Positions 33,773-45,490 of a stretch of DNA of 64,000 nt are shown here, piece by piece. Position 1 is the stretch's first letter. The number at the start of each line of letters is the position of its first letter. The stretch is from Raphanus sativus (Eukaryota > Streptophyta > Magnoliopsida > Brassicales > Brassicaceae): NCBI RefSeq assembly GCF_000801105.2, contig NC_079516.1:10168001-10232000 (forward strand). Reading direction: 5' to 3'. The notes under the pieces are model-generated. The model worked only from the letters and a program-made list of their open reading frames with translations, was not told the origin of the DNA and did no database searches. A program made the translations under genes and the position numbers.

Positions 33773-35982
33773 ATGCTCCAAAGTACACTTCCAGCCATCA
33801 CGAGCATCAAGGTTCAGTGGTTTGCGGAGGATTATGACACAACCTCCTACCTTAATCAAAGCATTCGTGTCAGAAAGGTAAAGCTCCCAACTTCATAGTT
33901 ATAGGGTTCCAGAATCTCGGAATTTATTCGTTTTTCTTGGTCTTGTTATGTTCTTGTAACTTAAAAATCTTTCTTCTTGTTTTACAGACAACTAAAATGA
34001 TGAAAATGGTTTCTCTCTGTGACATAAACCATGGGGTTGTGCCCAAATCTTCAACTGATTTGCGTGTGAAACCAAGAATCACAAGGTATGCTCAGTGCTT
34101 AGCTGCATCTAATCTGCTTCCCATTTGGATTGTAATCGAGAATTTGAAATAAGCTTTGTCATTTGACAATAGTGATTAGAGACTATTACTAACACATCTT
34201 AGCTTTAGCTTCCCAGAGGAGTTATAATCACAAGGTTACCGGTGTTTGATTCAAATGAACGGACGAATCTGAATGCTAAAAGAAAAAGAAACCTCAGAGT
34301 TGGGGCAATCGTTTGTAAGAGCTATGGAGATACATCAAAACTGTATCAAGAAGAGGAGATTCCCAAAGCTACACTGATATGGAGAGCAGTCAAACTGCCC
34401 ATTTACTCTGTCGCTTTGGTTCCTCTTACAGTATGTGTATCCTCTGTTTTTCCCCCCTCCATTTTCCATTATATGCTATTAAAATATTCAATATTTCATA
34501 TGCCACAGGTTGGTGCTTCAGCGGCCTATTTGGAGACTGGTTTAGTCCTAGTTAAACGTTATGTTACTCTAATGCTCTCATCAGTACTTATCATTACTTG
34601 GCTCAACTTAAGGTGATTGATTGGGGTTCCCTCTCTTACACTCTCTTTCATGTAAACACTCTTTCTAAACATTGTTTTATGTCAGCAATGATGTTTATGA
34701 TTTTGACACCGGAGCTGATGAGAACAAAAAGGAATCCGTAGTGAATATGGTTGGAAGGTAAGTTTTCAACTTTGAAGTTTTATATTTTTTTTTTCGACTT
34801 ACTTCTTTTATTGTTTGCTTGGAAAAAGCCGCGCAGGAACCTTCGCAGCCGCAATCACATCTCTTGTGCTCGGTGTTTCTGGTTTAATTTGGATATCTTG
34901 GACAGCAAGTAATATCCGTGCAATACTATTGCTTGCCTCAGCTATCTTATGCGGCTATGTATACCAGGTGAAATGCAACTTCCTCTTTGTGACAATGTGG
35001 TACTATAATCTAAAAGGGGTTTTAACTTGGTTTTAAGATACTTTGATATTTGGTTATAGTGTCCGCCATTTCGGTTAAGTTACCAAGGATTAGGTGAGCC
35101 TCTATGCTTTGCAGCATTTGGTCCATTTGCAACGACTGCTTTCTATCTACTTCTTGGTGGCTCAAGGTAATGTTGAACTTCTCTTCTAAACCCTAAACCC
35201 AAGTTAATACCTGTTTCCATGAGTTGGTTAAATCGTATTTGGCAGCGAGATGAGGCATCTACCGTTGAGCAGTAGGGTCCTTTCATCATCAATTCTTGTT
35301 GGTTTTACCACATCTCTCATCCTTTTCTGCAGCCATTTTCATCAGGTTGGTTAAAGAAAAAAAAATGGTCTAATGATTTCCAGAAAAGGAAACACTCAAA
35401 CAATGCTGATTATCTTTACATTTGACCTAGGTTGAAGGAGATTTAGCTGTGGGGAAATTTTCACCTCTGGTACAGTTATGAAATACTTTAACCGGGTTTA
35501 ATGTGGATATGGTGAATGTGTTTTTGATTTGATTATTTTACACAGGTCCGGTTAGGGACTGAAAATGGAGCCTTTGTGGTGAGATGGGCTATTCGTTTGC
35601 TATATTTGATGCTTCTTGTTCTTGGTTTAACCAAGATTTTGCCAGTAACTTGCACAGTAAGTTTAACACACAGATTTGAGAGAACATGAATGAGAAACAA
35701 GAACATCTAAAACCCCTTCTTTTATTGGTTGTTTCAGTTGTTGTGTTTCCTGACATTACCAGTTGGGAATTTAGTTTCAAGCTATGTCGAAAAGCACCAT
35801 AAGGTAAAAAAAGAAGAAGGAACTATATCTAGATTGAAGATTGAAACACTTCTTTTTTTGTTTAATTATGTGAATCTTGAATGCAGGAGAATGAGAAGAT
35901 ATTCATGGCTAAGTATTATTGTGTGAGACTCCACGCTTTGTTTGGAGCCGCTTTGTCGTTGGGACTCGTTATTGCTCGCTAG
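33773..35982 (+). CDS. ABC4: 1,4-dihydroxy-2-naphthoate phytyltransferase (UbiA family), plastid
   Basis: Twelve exons fit: 33773-33877, 33988-34085, 34217-34430, 34509-34612, 34686-34757, 34829-34967, 35060-35166, 35246-35345, 35431-35469, 35546-35656, 35738-35803 and 35887-35982. The frame is open for 416 residues, or 379 if translation starts at the Met in exon 2 (33997), closer to the Arabidopsis length of about 380. UbiA signatures are visible: the prenyl-diphosphate motif NDVYDFDTGAD spanning the exon 4/5 junction, and a second Asp-containing loop (EGDLAVGKFSPLVRLG) across exons 9/10, with about eight hydrophobic segments. The enzyme attaches the phytyl chain to DHNA in phylloquinone synthesis in the chloroplast. 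The basic Ser-poor N-terminus is a plausible transit peptide. Position fits At1g60600. Confidence 0.9.
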
Positions 35983-36541
35983 ATTTCACTTCGTCGTTTG
36001 GCCTTGTTGCATCTGAATATGTTTACTTTATTTCAAATGCTAAAATCGAACAGTTTAAAGCTATAAAGATATTCGATAATTAACACATTAATCTTTTTTT
36101 TAAAGGTCTTCATTGTTTGGGTTTCTTGTATTACAAATAACTGAAAATCAGAATTGACAGATTTACTTTTACTAAATTCTTGTATTGACAGATTTACTTT
36201 TACTTATAACACAAAATAGTTTTTCTTACTAAAAATAAACTACTTACAATAACATATAATATGTGCATTTGGTTACTCTTTAATAGGGATGCATTTGATT
36301 CTTTCTTTGCGAGAGTTTTTTGTTATAACAAACCATATAAGATAAAGAGTCTATTCAACCAAACCACTTAAATGAAAGCACTTGACCACGAAAAGTCTTA
36401 AAGAGTTGTTTGTAGAGAAGCAGGCGTACTAACAAATATTTATCTCTCGACAACGATTCAACACACAATGAAGAGTAAAATGAGAATCAGTCAGGCATAC
36501 ACTAATGAACCATCTTCCTAATAGCAATATCTGGATGTTGT
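35983..36541. other. Convergent intergenic region
   Basis: Lies between the ABC4 stop and the 3' end of the alpha-crystallin-domain gene. Contains 'attgacagatttacttttac' twice (about 36154 and 36184). No gene is present. Confidence 0.5.
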
Positions 36542-37187
36542 TCAGTCTTCGTAGTAGAGCTTCTTCACAACTCCCTCAAGAACACCATCTGCACCAAAAT
36601 TACCGCTGAAATCTTCGTTGCTGACAGGACCGGGAAGCTGGAAAGAGATGGTGAAGTGGCCTGGAGGGCATAAGTTTTGCGATAGCATCTTGAACACCTG
36701 ATTGTGTTTGCACACTGTCTTCTCTCCCGTGGTTGTTACTCCTTTGATCAGAATCTTGCCGTCTGGTTCTATTTCGCAGCTGAACTCCTCTGTACGTTTC
36801 AAACATATCAGACACAAGCACCTCATCAACAAGTATATAAGGTTTTGGAGACTTACTTTCATCTCTTGAAACACCAGGGAGTGAAACACGAAAATAGTAA
36901 GAGTCATCGGATTCAGCAATATCAACCAAACCAATAGTTGGTCCGACCTTCCCCATGGCTGCACTTCCCGTGAGGGCAACTCCGGTTTTTGATTGAGAGA
37001 TTAGGCTATAAAGCTCTGGAGTTGATTCGGAAGGTAGAAATATCATTGCTGGAGGTCCTGTTTTCTCTGCAGTCTCGTTGGCCTTGTTACCAGACATGGA
37101 TGAATTACCATTTAATGGACCGACGTAAGGCAAACTGTTCAACGGAGCAACTTCGAGGACTTGTGGAAAACCGTTGCTCTCTCTCAT
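36542..37187 (-). CDS. Alpha-crystallin-domain (HSP20-like) protein of IDM2/IDM3 type
   Basis: Two coding exons, 37187-36857 and 36789-36542 (GATGAAA|GTAAGT ... GTACAG|AGGAG), encode 192 residues. The first ~90 residues are non-conserved. A degenerate alpha-crystallin domain follows: [26 protein letters not shown], then [17 protein letters not shown] and [19 protein letters not shown], ending [12 protein letters not shown]. The LPGV and CPPGHF...LPGPV motifs resemble Arabidopsis INCREASED DNA METHYLATION 2/3, nuclear proteins of the anti-silencing (IDM-ROS1) complex, more than cytosolic small heat-shock proteins. A leader exon and 5'UTR intron (37650-37210, CAAG|GTTTG ... CTTCAG|GTCTT) precede the ATG. 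The specific subtype is from memory of the family. Confidence 0.75.
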
Positions 37188-38155
37188 CTCGTTTTGACCA
37201 CTTGAAGACCTGAAGTACAACAATTACTTTCAAACCCATACACCTAGGGATGTTACTAAACACAAATCCAAAACAGCATAATTACTTAACCAAAACAATA
37301 TTATGACAAATATCCTAACAAAGGTAACACATTTTGTTTTCCAAACACAACCAAAGAGTTTTTTTTTTTTTTTTGAAACACAAACACAAGTAGACATAAT
37401 AATATAAGAAACAACAAAAAAGACACAGCAACGTTTCCGGCACCATCGACCATCATCTATACCAAACCACTAAACACCCTGAAAGCGAAAAGACAAACGT
37501 TTTTCTACTAATCGAACATAAACAATCAACTTCTGGTCATACCGTAGACAAAAACACCAAATAATTGAAAAAAATCGAAGAAGGGTTTTTTGTCGAGAGG
37601 TAACAACAGAAAGTGGAGATGCTTTTCATAAAAAAAATAACAGACCAAACCTTGGATGCTACTCAGAGATGGAGATAAGGCAAAGAGATGGACAAACGGC
37701 GGAGAAAAATGGAGAAGCGACGGAGGAAAGGAGAGAGAATGATTAATCAATGTTAAAACCTTAAACAAAACGGCTACGTTTTAGGTTACAGATAAACTAT
37801 GGGGATTTTAACGTGTCCCGGTTTATTTTACTGAAAACTGAAAACCCATTTTAGTAAATGGATCTTAAAAAGATTACCAATTTAATACCCAACAAGCTAA
37901 TTGAATCTAAAATAGACATTTATTTATTTATTTTAAAACCCATTAAACCCCAGAACAAAATCCATTATAACGTTTCTACATACACTTACTTGAACTAACC
38001 AGGCATATAGTAAATTTCAGTTGGTCGTTTATGCTTTGGTCAATATTGAATTCGTATATCCATTAGGCATATAAACTCATGTTCTTGAGAGTTCTAAAAC
38101 TCTAGATTTGTATCAGTATATATATATGAATCGCTTGCGTTTGTTTTAGATTTTA

Positions 38156-38190
38156 CTAGGGTCGGCCCGCCCTACGGACGGGATTTGATT
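38156..38190 (-). mobile_element. Helitron-like 3' terminus
   Basis: On the minus strand a GC hairpin (CCCGTCC-GTA-GGGCGGG) is followed by CCGACCCTAG and then T. This is the hairpin-CTAG|T ending of Brassicaceae Helitrons, so an element should extend rightward from here. Its TC 5' end was not found. Confidence 0.5.
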
Positions 38191-39233
38191 TTAATTTTTG
38201 TTATTTTAGTTTGTATAATTGTTATTTGATCTTGTTGTTTGTGTGTCAAGATGGTGAATTAAAATGGTATGTACGAAACTAATTTATGTTTTTAAGTATG
38301 GGCGAGGTCAATGGTTTGATCGGATAGGGATAATATACGGGTTGAATTATTTAGTTTACTGATAGAGTCATGGTGGTTCTATAAATGATTGCTTTATCTG
38401 TTCTTTTAAATAGATTTTCATGTTATGGTGTTGACACAACTCAATAAGAATTTGAGGCAGTTTGAAATTGAGTTGGTTTGGCGTTTTTTTTTTAGATTTA
38501 GTTTTGTTGAATGCTACATCAGCCCTGTTTTTTTTTTAGTTTTTTTTGTTTGGTGTTTGATAATATTTTATATCTTAATTTGTTTTAACATTAGTTTCGC
38601 GTTACATATTTGTTACTTTTCTTGTATTTTATCTTTATTTTTCCATTGATTTTATTTGTTATAAAAAGATTTGTCTTCAGTTTCGTCGCAGTTGATCAAT
38701 TTTGGTAACTAATGCAATCGTTGCAATTATTTGACAAAGACTTGTATTTTTCTTTGCGGATCTCTTAATATGTTTGTTTTAGTTTAAATTATCTTGTTTC
38801 GCTTTTGTTTACTTTGTATCTTTTCGAGTTATTTAATATTATAGCTTTTATTAAACTGTTGGCAAATATACTTTTTTATTTTCATATCTATGCATTTTTA
38901 ATAATTAATAACATTAGCTTTCACTACTTTTTACAATAGCTTTGATTACTTCTTTTTTGTTTCTCTATAAATCACATACTTTTCACTATTAAGATAAAAA
39001 AAGGTGGTTATCTTTTTTTCCAAATTTCACTTAAATAAAAATACAATAAATTTTCAAAATTTTAGTCAATTAGATTTAACACGAAAAACATGAGTCATTC
39101 CTCGTTTAAATATTTTTATTTCTTGAATTCAGAAATATTTTATTTGTATTTCTTATAAAATTATATTAATTTATAGGTGAAATTTTAATTTTAACAAATT
39201 TACTCTATATTTTCTGAATTCAGCAATATTTAG

Positions 39234-39682
39234 TCGGTTTTATGGATTACTCCAGCCGATTTTCTTGATGCAAATGATTTTCACATATATTAACAATTTA
39301 CTCTATATTACCACATCCACATGACCTTTATAATTATATTTTCATATATTAATATTCTATTTTACTTCAAATTAATTATTTATATATATTATTAATTAAA
39401 AATATCAAAAATATCCATACTTTCCGTTTTCTATGTAATCCTCACAAATTTCTGGCTAGTGAGCCAACAGTTCAAATAGCTTTTTACTTTCTGCTCGTCT
39501 CCTACTCTACTCATTAGGACACCTAGGATTACACTCACAAACTTATAATCAAATCTAGCTGAGATACTATGATATGAGAAGAAGCTCTTAATGGTGTGTC
39601 AGCCTCCAACTTCCTCGCCAAATATTGTCTAATCTCTTCTCTACCCAATTTTGTGATCGGCTGGAGTAATCCATAAAACCGG
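39234..39682. repeat. Inverted repeat, 27 bp arms about 395 bp apart
   Basis: Left arm 'tcggttttatggattactcc...' 39234-39260; right arm 'atcggctggagtaatccata...' 39656-39682. The right arm reverse-complemented matches the left at 26 of 27 positions. No transposase, 5' or 3' target-site duplication, or known MITE signature was recognised. The interior is AT-rich with a short pyrimidine-rich part. Confidence 0.7.
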
Positions 39683-40479
39683 TTGATTACATAAAGAGAC
39701 CTATATCATACATGATATGTACAACGACAATCGGTTATGAAAACAAAGCTTCAAGCTTAAGCTACATAGGCTTAAGCAGAAAAAGACAGCGTACTCTTAT
39801 CTTACACTCCATACCGTTAGTAATCTTAGTAAGCATCATGTATAAAGTTTACAGACTTTCTGAATTTTTCACGTAAATATAGCCTTTGAATACAACCCAC
39901 TTGCATCACAACGAATGTAATAAAGGAAATGTGTGACGCACCTTTTCAGCTGTAGGTAGGTCCTTGGGTTTTAAAGACAACATATTCTCTAGCAGATGAA
40001 GCAGGGGGAATCAGCATGTGGAAACTTATGTGAGAAATGAATAGGCTTCTTCTTCTTCGAGCTTTCCTGTTCCTAACATGTCGCATTCAGTGCACACATT
40101 TCAGCCAAAATAGTAACAATGCAGCTGTGGAATCTGGAAAGGGACGTAGACCTTCCAATGGCTTCCGCAGATTTGAGTTTCCAACATATCTCATCAAATC
40201 TAATTGCTGGACCACATGTTCACCCGGGGAAAAGAAGTTTCCTTGTAAGAGCTCTGCAGAAATGCACCCTATACGTTATTGTCAGCGTACTGAACATAAG
40301 AAAATAATTAAAAAAAAAGAACATTACAAAGCCAATTACAATCTACAGGAGAAAGCACTAATGGCTACCATTTCCTATTAAGATAACATGTGATAAAATA
40401 ATGTACGATTATGAAAACGACTTTTGCGTACAAATGGAAAACAACAAATGAGGCAAACTTATATTCCAAAGAGCATGCC

Positions 40480-41060
40480 ATAATAACTTGATGGGTCACG
40501 TTGATTTCCCCAGCAATTATGTAGACCCAACATGGGAACACAATTTCTGCAGCTTTTGGATTACCAAAAAATACCCTAGCCTACAACTTGGATACGAAGA
40601 TACGGGGAGATGTGAAGAAATAAACTATACATTAAGAAGATTTTATATTCACAGTTGATATTAGCTGGTGCCCGAAAAGATCACAAATTCACATTACTTT
40701 AATGAGTGTGAAAGAACTTACATTAGCTTCTGATGCTGGATTTACCTTTCCGTTTACTGTGAATGGTCCACCAAGAAGAACAATCTGTCCGACATTTTTT
40801 TTTAAACTCAGGTTCAAGCTGAACAATCTGCATGTAAAGATAACAAAATCTTCAATAAGATAGTGAGATAGAGATAGAGATGAGACCCAACAAATGAGCA
40901 TGAGAAAGTCTAACCAGTGCGATGTTTGCCAGAGATCCCAAAGCAACAACAATGAGCTCTTGTGTTTCGTCTCTCCTAGGTTGGTTGATTTTCATCGGTT
41001 TGCCATGGAGACGTAAAAATTTAGTAAGCGTAGAGAGCCGGTAGGTTGCGATGATCACTT
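40480..41060 (-). pseudogene. Uridine nucleosidase (URH2-like, IU nucleoside hydrolase) fragment
   Basis: On the minus strand three pieces are clear: QELIVVALGSLANIAL (40965-40918), IVQLEPEF then VGQIVLLGGPFTVNGKVNPASEAN (40829-40732) and, after a possible intron, GNPKAAEIVF...GEINVTHQVIM (about 40575-40480). They match the central region of plant inosine-uridine nucleoside hydrolases, which cleave ribonucleosides in pyrimidine salvage. A nine-base A run (40798-40806 in the plus strand as T) breaks the frame between EF and VGQ. The third piece has lost residues of the conserved TCGADILAVGI stretch. The N-terminal DTDPGID region and the C-terminus are missing, so it is a dead fragment. Confidence 0.7.
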
Positions 41061-41187
41061 AGCCCATTGAAAACACTGACCTGCGAAGTTGTTACGGTAA
41101 GTAAAAGTGAGATGCAAAACATAAAATAACAAAATATTGATCTGGGTCAAACGAATATCAAAGCAAAGCAGTAACATTGATCTAAAT

Positions 41188-41732
<545 letters not shown>

Positions 41733-43109
41733 TGTGGGAACCGAAATTCGCACTGTCGATTTTAGTTAAGTTAATCGAAGGAAAACTAAGTAAACCTAGG
41801 TTTCCCTGAAGGCTCGGATTCTCTGCGATAACCAAACGAAATTGATAGAAAAAGCAACGTCGCGGAAAAATTGCACTAAGGCGTTTTATTGAATAGATGG
41901 TACAATATTCTTCCGAAAAAGGGAAGTAGAGAAACGCTGAAGCGAAAAAACGACGGAAATAAAGGAGACAAAACGTTCTAAGCTTTGCTCCGCTAGTCTA
42001 ACTCCTAAGTCCTAAGCTAGCAGGAATTCTCTAAGTCCCTAAGTTTCGGATTTGCTCTCTCTCTGAGATTTTTTGCTCTGCCTTTCTTCCTCTCCCAAAG
42101 CTCCTTTATATACTCCTCCTTATGACGGTCTAACCTTCTTCTGGGCCGCAGGGCGGGCTTCCTTCCATTTTCGTCGGCCTCCATGCTTTTCGGGAAACTT
42201 GACATTTTATCCTTCCGGAAATTTAACATTTATCTTGTTATGTAAAGATAAACGTAAAATCGTCATATCTATCTTAGATAATCGTAAACGGACTGTCCGA
42301 TCGTGTTTGGTCCCTTTTGGGCCGTTTCCAGGACTTCCGTGGTTTTCTACGATCTCTCCGGAAGTTCTTCATTCGTTCGTAGAGTTGAGACGAGTGGTGT
42401 CTTAAGATAACCATCGCTGTTTCGTACGAAGAATTTAAGATCTTCCTTCCTGTCGATACTTTACGAGTTTCCGAAGTTTTCCCGACGGTCCTAGATTGGA
42501 GTAAGAACCGGAGTTTCGTATATGGAATCTCAATGATTCGTCCTGCGAGGACTTGGGAAAGACTCGAAATACAGACTTCCGATGGCCGGGGACTGGGATT
42601 CGTGTACGAAAGATCGTCATCCGAAGACCCGAGCCAGCACGGGGCTAGCCGCCCGGCGACCACGGCCAGCACGGGCGCTAGCCGCCGGCGGCCACGGCCA
42701 ACGCGGGGCTAGCCGCCCGGCGGCCACGGCCAGCACGGGCGCTAGCCGCCGGCGGCCACGGCCAGCACGGGGCTAGCCGCCCGGCGGCCACGGCCAGCAC
42801 GGGCGCTAGCCGCCGGCGGCCACGGCCAGCACGGGGCTAGCCGCCCGGCGGCCACGGCCACACGGGCGCTAGCCGCCGGCGGCCACGGCCAGCACGGGGC
42901 TAGCCGCCCGGCGGCCACGGCCAGCACGGGCGCTAGCCGCCGGCGGCCACGGCCAGCACGGGCTAGCCGCCCGGCGGCTACGGCCAAGGCCAGGGTCGAC
43001 TGCTCGGCTCCTTCGGTTCACGGGTGTTCGCGTTCGTTTTTCGGAAGGTTTTTCGTATGACAAATAGACTTAGCCGTTGATTTCGAGATAACCGTTTTTG
43101 ACCCCAACA
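41733..43109 (-). repeat. 3' LTR of the Tat element
   Basis: 1377 bp. It contains an eleven-unit GC-rich minisatellite (about 42630-42990). Ends are the inverted TG...CA dinucleotides. Confidence 0.93.
42620..42990. repeat. GC-rich minisatellite in the 3' LTR
   Basis: Alternating ~30 bp half-units 'cacggggctagccgcccggc' and 'cacgggcgctagccgccggc', together a ~60 bp period. Eleven half-units (counted by 'ctagccgcc'). Confidence 0.92.
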
Positions 43110-43123
43110 GTTAGCCCCCCAGC
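43110..43123 (-). other. Polypurine tract next to the 3' LTR
   Basis: GCTGGGGGGCTAAC immediately before the LTR start in element orientation; priming site for plus-strand DNA synthesis. Confidence 0.7.
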
Positions 43124-43288
43124 ATGCAAGATGCGGGAGCGATTTTGTGTGCGAAAGATTTGAAAATCGAAATTTTCGGCTAGGAATATTTTATTCCGAA
43201 AAACTCTACCACCTTTGATTTCTTATAAGTAGCACCTCATCTCCCTCTCATTTTTCACTCACTCCCCTTTTCTAAAATTTCAGAAAAC

Positions 43289-44429
43289 ATGGCTTTCTCT
43301 CCAAATGAAAAGAAGGATTCCGATGTTGAAATGAGTGAAGCAACCAGGCCTCGCCGGCGCAGGATACTCCTGCTCTTACGCAGACGTTCGTCGAGGGGTT
43401 CAGTTCTTTTCAGGAAAAGATGGAGCGACGCCGTGCCGAGATGGAGTCTAGCGTGGCAGGTCCTAGTGCTACTTCCGTGGTTCCGACTCCCGGATCCGAT
43501 GTCACTTTAACTCCGGATCCTGCGGCCTTGGTTCTTGGACCCGATGTTACTCCAGTCCCGATCTCCACACTTCCAGCCTCTGGACCCGATGTCCCTTTGC
43601 TTGCTGGAGAAATTGTTGTTTCGGAGCAAGCACCCGATGTCCAGGCTCGTCCGGAGGGTTCTCCTTTGGCGCCGATAGTGGTTTCGGAGGATGCGGTGGA
43701 AGTCATGCCTCCTCCTCCAGAGAAAAAGAGGGAGATCGTCTTGGGACTTCCTGCATCCAACGCTGTTCCACCATCGAGGGGACGTTCAAGAGCTGGGGCT
43801 GTCGGATCAGCGAAGAGAAAAAGGTGTACTAGGAGTGAGGAAGGCGAGGTTTCGGCGAGATTATCGCAGCATCGCTCCAAGGTATTTTGTGAAAACCTTT
43901 TTTCCTTTGCTATCCCCATGATTCTTACATTCTCTCGTGTGATCAGTTTGTGTCGTTGATCGACGGGATGCTTGGAGATTGCGGACTGGAAGTTACACGC
44001 TTGTCCAAGGAGTTGGATTCGTCGCGGGAAACTCTGAAGCGTACCGAGGCTGCGCTTCAATCGATTGAGAGCACTCATGCTGCCCAGACATCATCGCTTG
44101 AAGCTAGGATCAGCGATCTCGAGCGTGATCTGGGAAAGACTGTGAGCTCGCTGCTCAAAGCGAAGGAGGAGAAGAAGAGCAAGTCCTCGGAAGTTCGACG
44201 TCTGAAGCGGCGGATCCAGCGCTTTGAGGAGACGGGAACTTGCACTGCGGTGGAGCTTGCCGGCCCGTCATCCTCGGGTACCCTGGTCCCGGGTTCGGAA
44301 ATTCCAGAGGTCCAGGATGCTAGAGTTGCTGCGGACAAGGATGGTGAGGAAGTCGGCGAGGGCAATGGCGAAGCCGTTCTTGCTTTGGGTGAGTCGGAAG
44401 ATGAAGGCGGTGTCCCGGAGGACGCCTAG
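43289..44429 (+). pseudogene. Antisense ORF of the Tat element, spliced, coiled-coil protein
   Basis: On the strand opposite to pol. The main exon 43420-43881 (MERRRAEMESSVAGP; Pro/Val-rich with repeated GPDVTPVP/GPDVPLL phrases and a basic RSRAGAVGSAKRKR patch) joins 43947-44429 by a clean 65 nt intron (CCAAG|GTATTT ... GATCAG|TTTGTG), giving 314 residues. The second exon is a long coiled coil (LSKELDSSRETLKRTEAALQ and on to RRLKRRIQRFEE) with an acidic tail. An upstream ATG at 43289 (MAFSPNEKKDSDVEMSEATR) is in a different frame. Sequence between suggests a one-base indel near 43345-43360, after which QDTPALTQTFVEG leads into the main exon. Antisense ORFs at this place are known in Tat elements such as Grande; their role is unknown. 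Confidence 0.7.
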
Positions 44430-45490
44430 GTTGATCAATCCCTGAGGGGATTTTTATTTTGATTGTATTTTGGCCGTTGGCCATCATGTATGGTTTCGGG
44501 ACTGGCCGTTGGTGGCTTTGAATCCCTGCCCTTTTTAGGGCGCTGTATTGAAGTCGCGGCACGCGTTTATAAAATATTTTGCGTTTTTAGAACTTCTGTT
44601 TGTCGAAGTTAGAGGGGCAGGGTGTGAGTTGTCGTCTCATTCCTGCCTCCCTGATGATCACCGTATCCGTAGTTTGTACAAAGCGAGATTTTCCTGCGGT
44701 TTACGATCTACGCGAAAATTCGTGGAAACGTACAGACTTGAGTGAAGAGACAAGTTTTGGGATCTCGCGTCGTTGACGCTTTGCCTATGAGATGTTAAGA
44801 TACCAGCAAGGCTGGGTTTAGGGCACGACCTAGGTTTACTCTCAGACTGAGGCTGTGCGATGACAAATCGGCTTTCGTTTTGCCTGTTCGTGATTTTAAC
44901 CTGATTCGTACCGTTTTAAAATCCGCGAAGTGGTATCGGCTTATATGATTTGTATGGGCACGAATCGAGCTACTTCCTTTACGAAGTGCTGAACCAAATT
45001 TGGATTTTTTGTATAGCGCGCTATGGGATCCTTGTCGGATGTAAAAGAGCCTACCCTTAGGTGGCTTGTCTGTTTAGGACGTTAGAGTTCGTTTGTTGTG
45101 ATCAGCAACAACGATATGATGCCGTTTAGAAGGCGTGTGAAAGTTCTAATCGAAAAACGGATGTTCGAGCACGAAGCGACGTCTCGCAGTGCTTTGAAGT
45201 TTGTTTTTCTTATGCCATAGAGGACTTATGGGCTTTTTAGAAATCGCGGAATGTTTCCGGGCGATAGTTTTATGGATACTGGATTCATTGTTAAGGCCGT
45301 TAGGCGAATTGATTGTGGAAAGTTTTCGAAAGTTCGGTTTTTTCGAAAATTGCGGGGGCGTGCGGGTGTACGCACCCCACTCCCCCCTTTTTGAATCGGG
45401 GGGATAGCTGAACCCACCGGTTGGCGAGTTGCCTACGTACCTCTTTCGAGGATCAAGCCATCTCGTAGTTCTGTTGTCCACGTTTGCGCT
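44430..45490. other. Untranslated interior of the Tat element
   Basis: Lies between the antisense ORF and the end of pol. It contains a 'gggtgtacgcaccccactcc' GC patch (about 45364). No supported coding sequence. Confidence 0.5.

Larger units (their letters stand above)
37770..40470. other. Long gene-poor AT-rich stretch with transposon traces
   Basis: Contains a Helitron-like 3' terminus (38156), a 27 bp inverted repeat pair (39234 and 39656) and a coding-like reading on the minus strand at about 40240-40110 (PGEHVVQQLDLMRYVGNSNL and on) that I cannot assign. No intact gene was found. Confidence 0.5.

Noticed and set aside
42582..43063. Open frames on both strands rich in Ala, Arg, Pro
   Set aside because: They run through the GC-rich LTR minisatellite, which lacks stops by composition. 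Same at 50150-50703.
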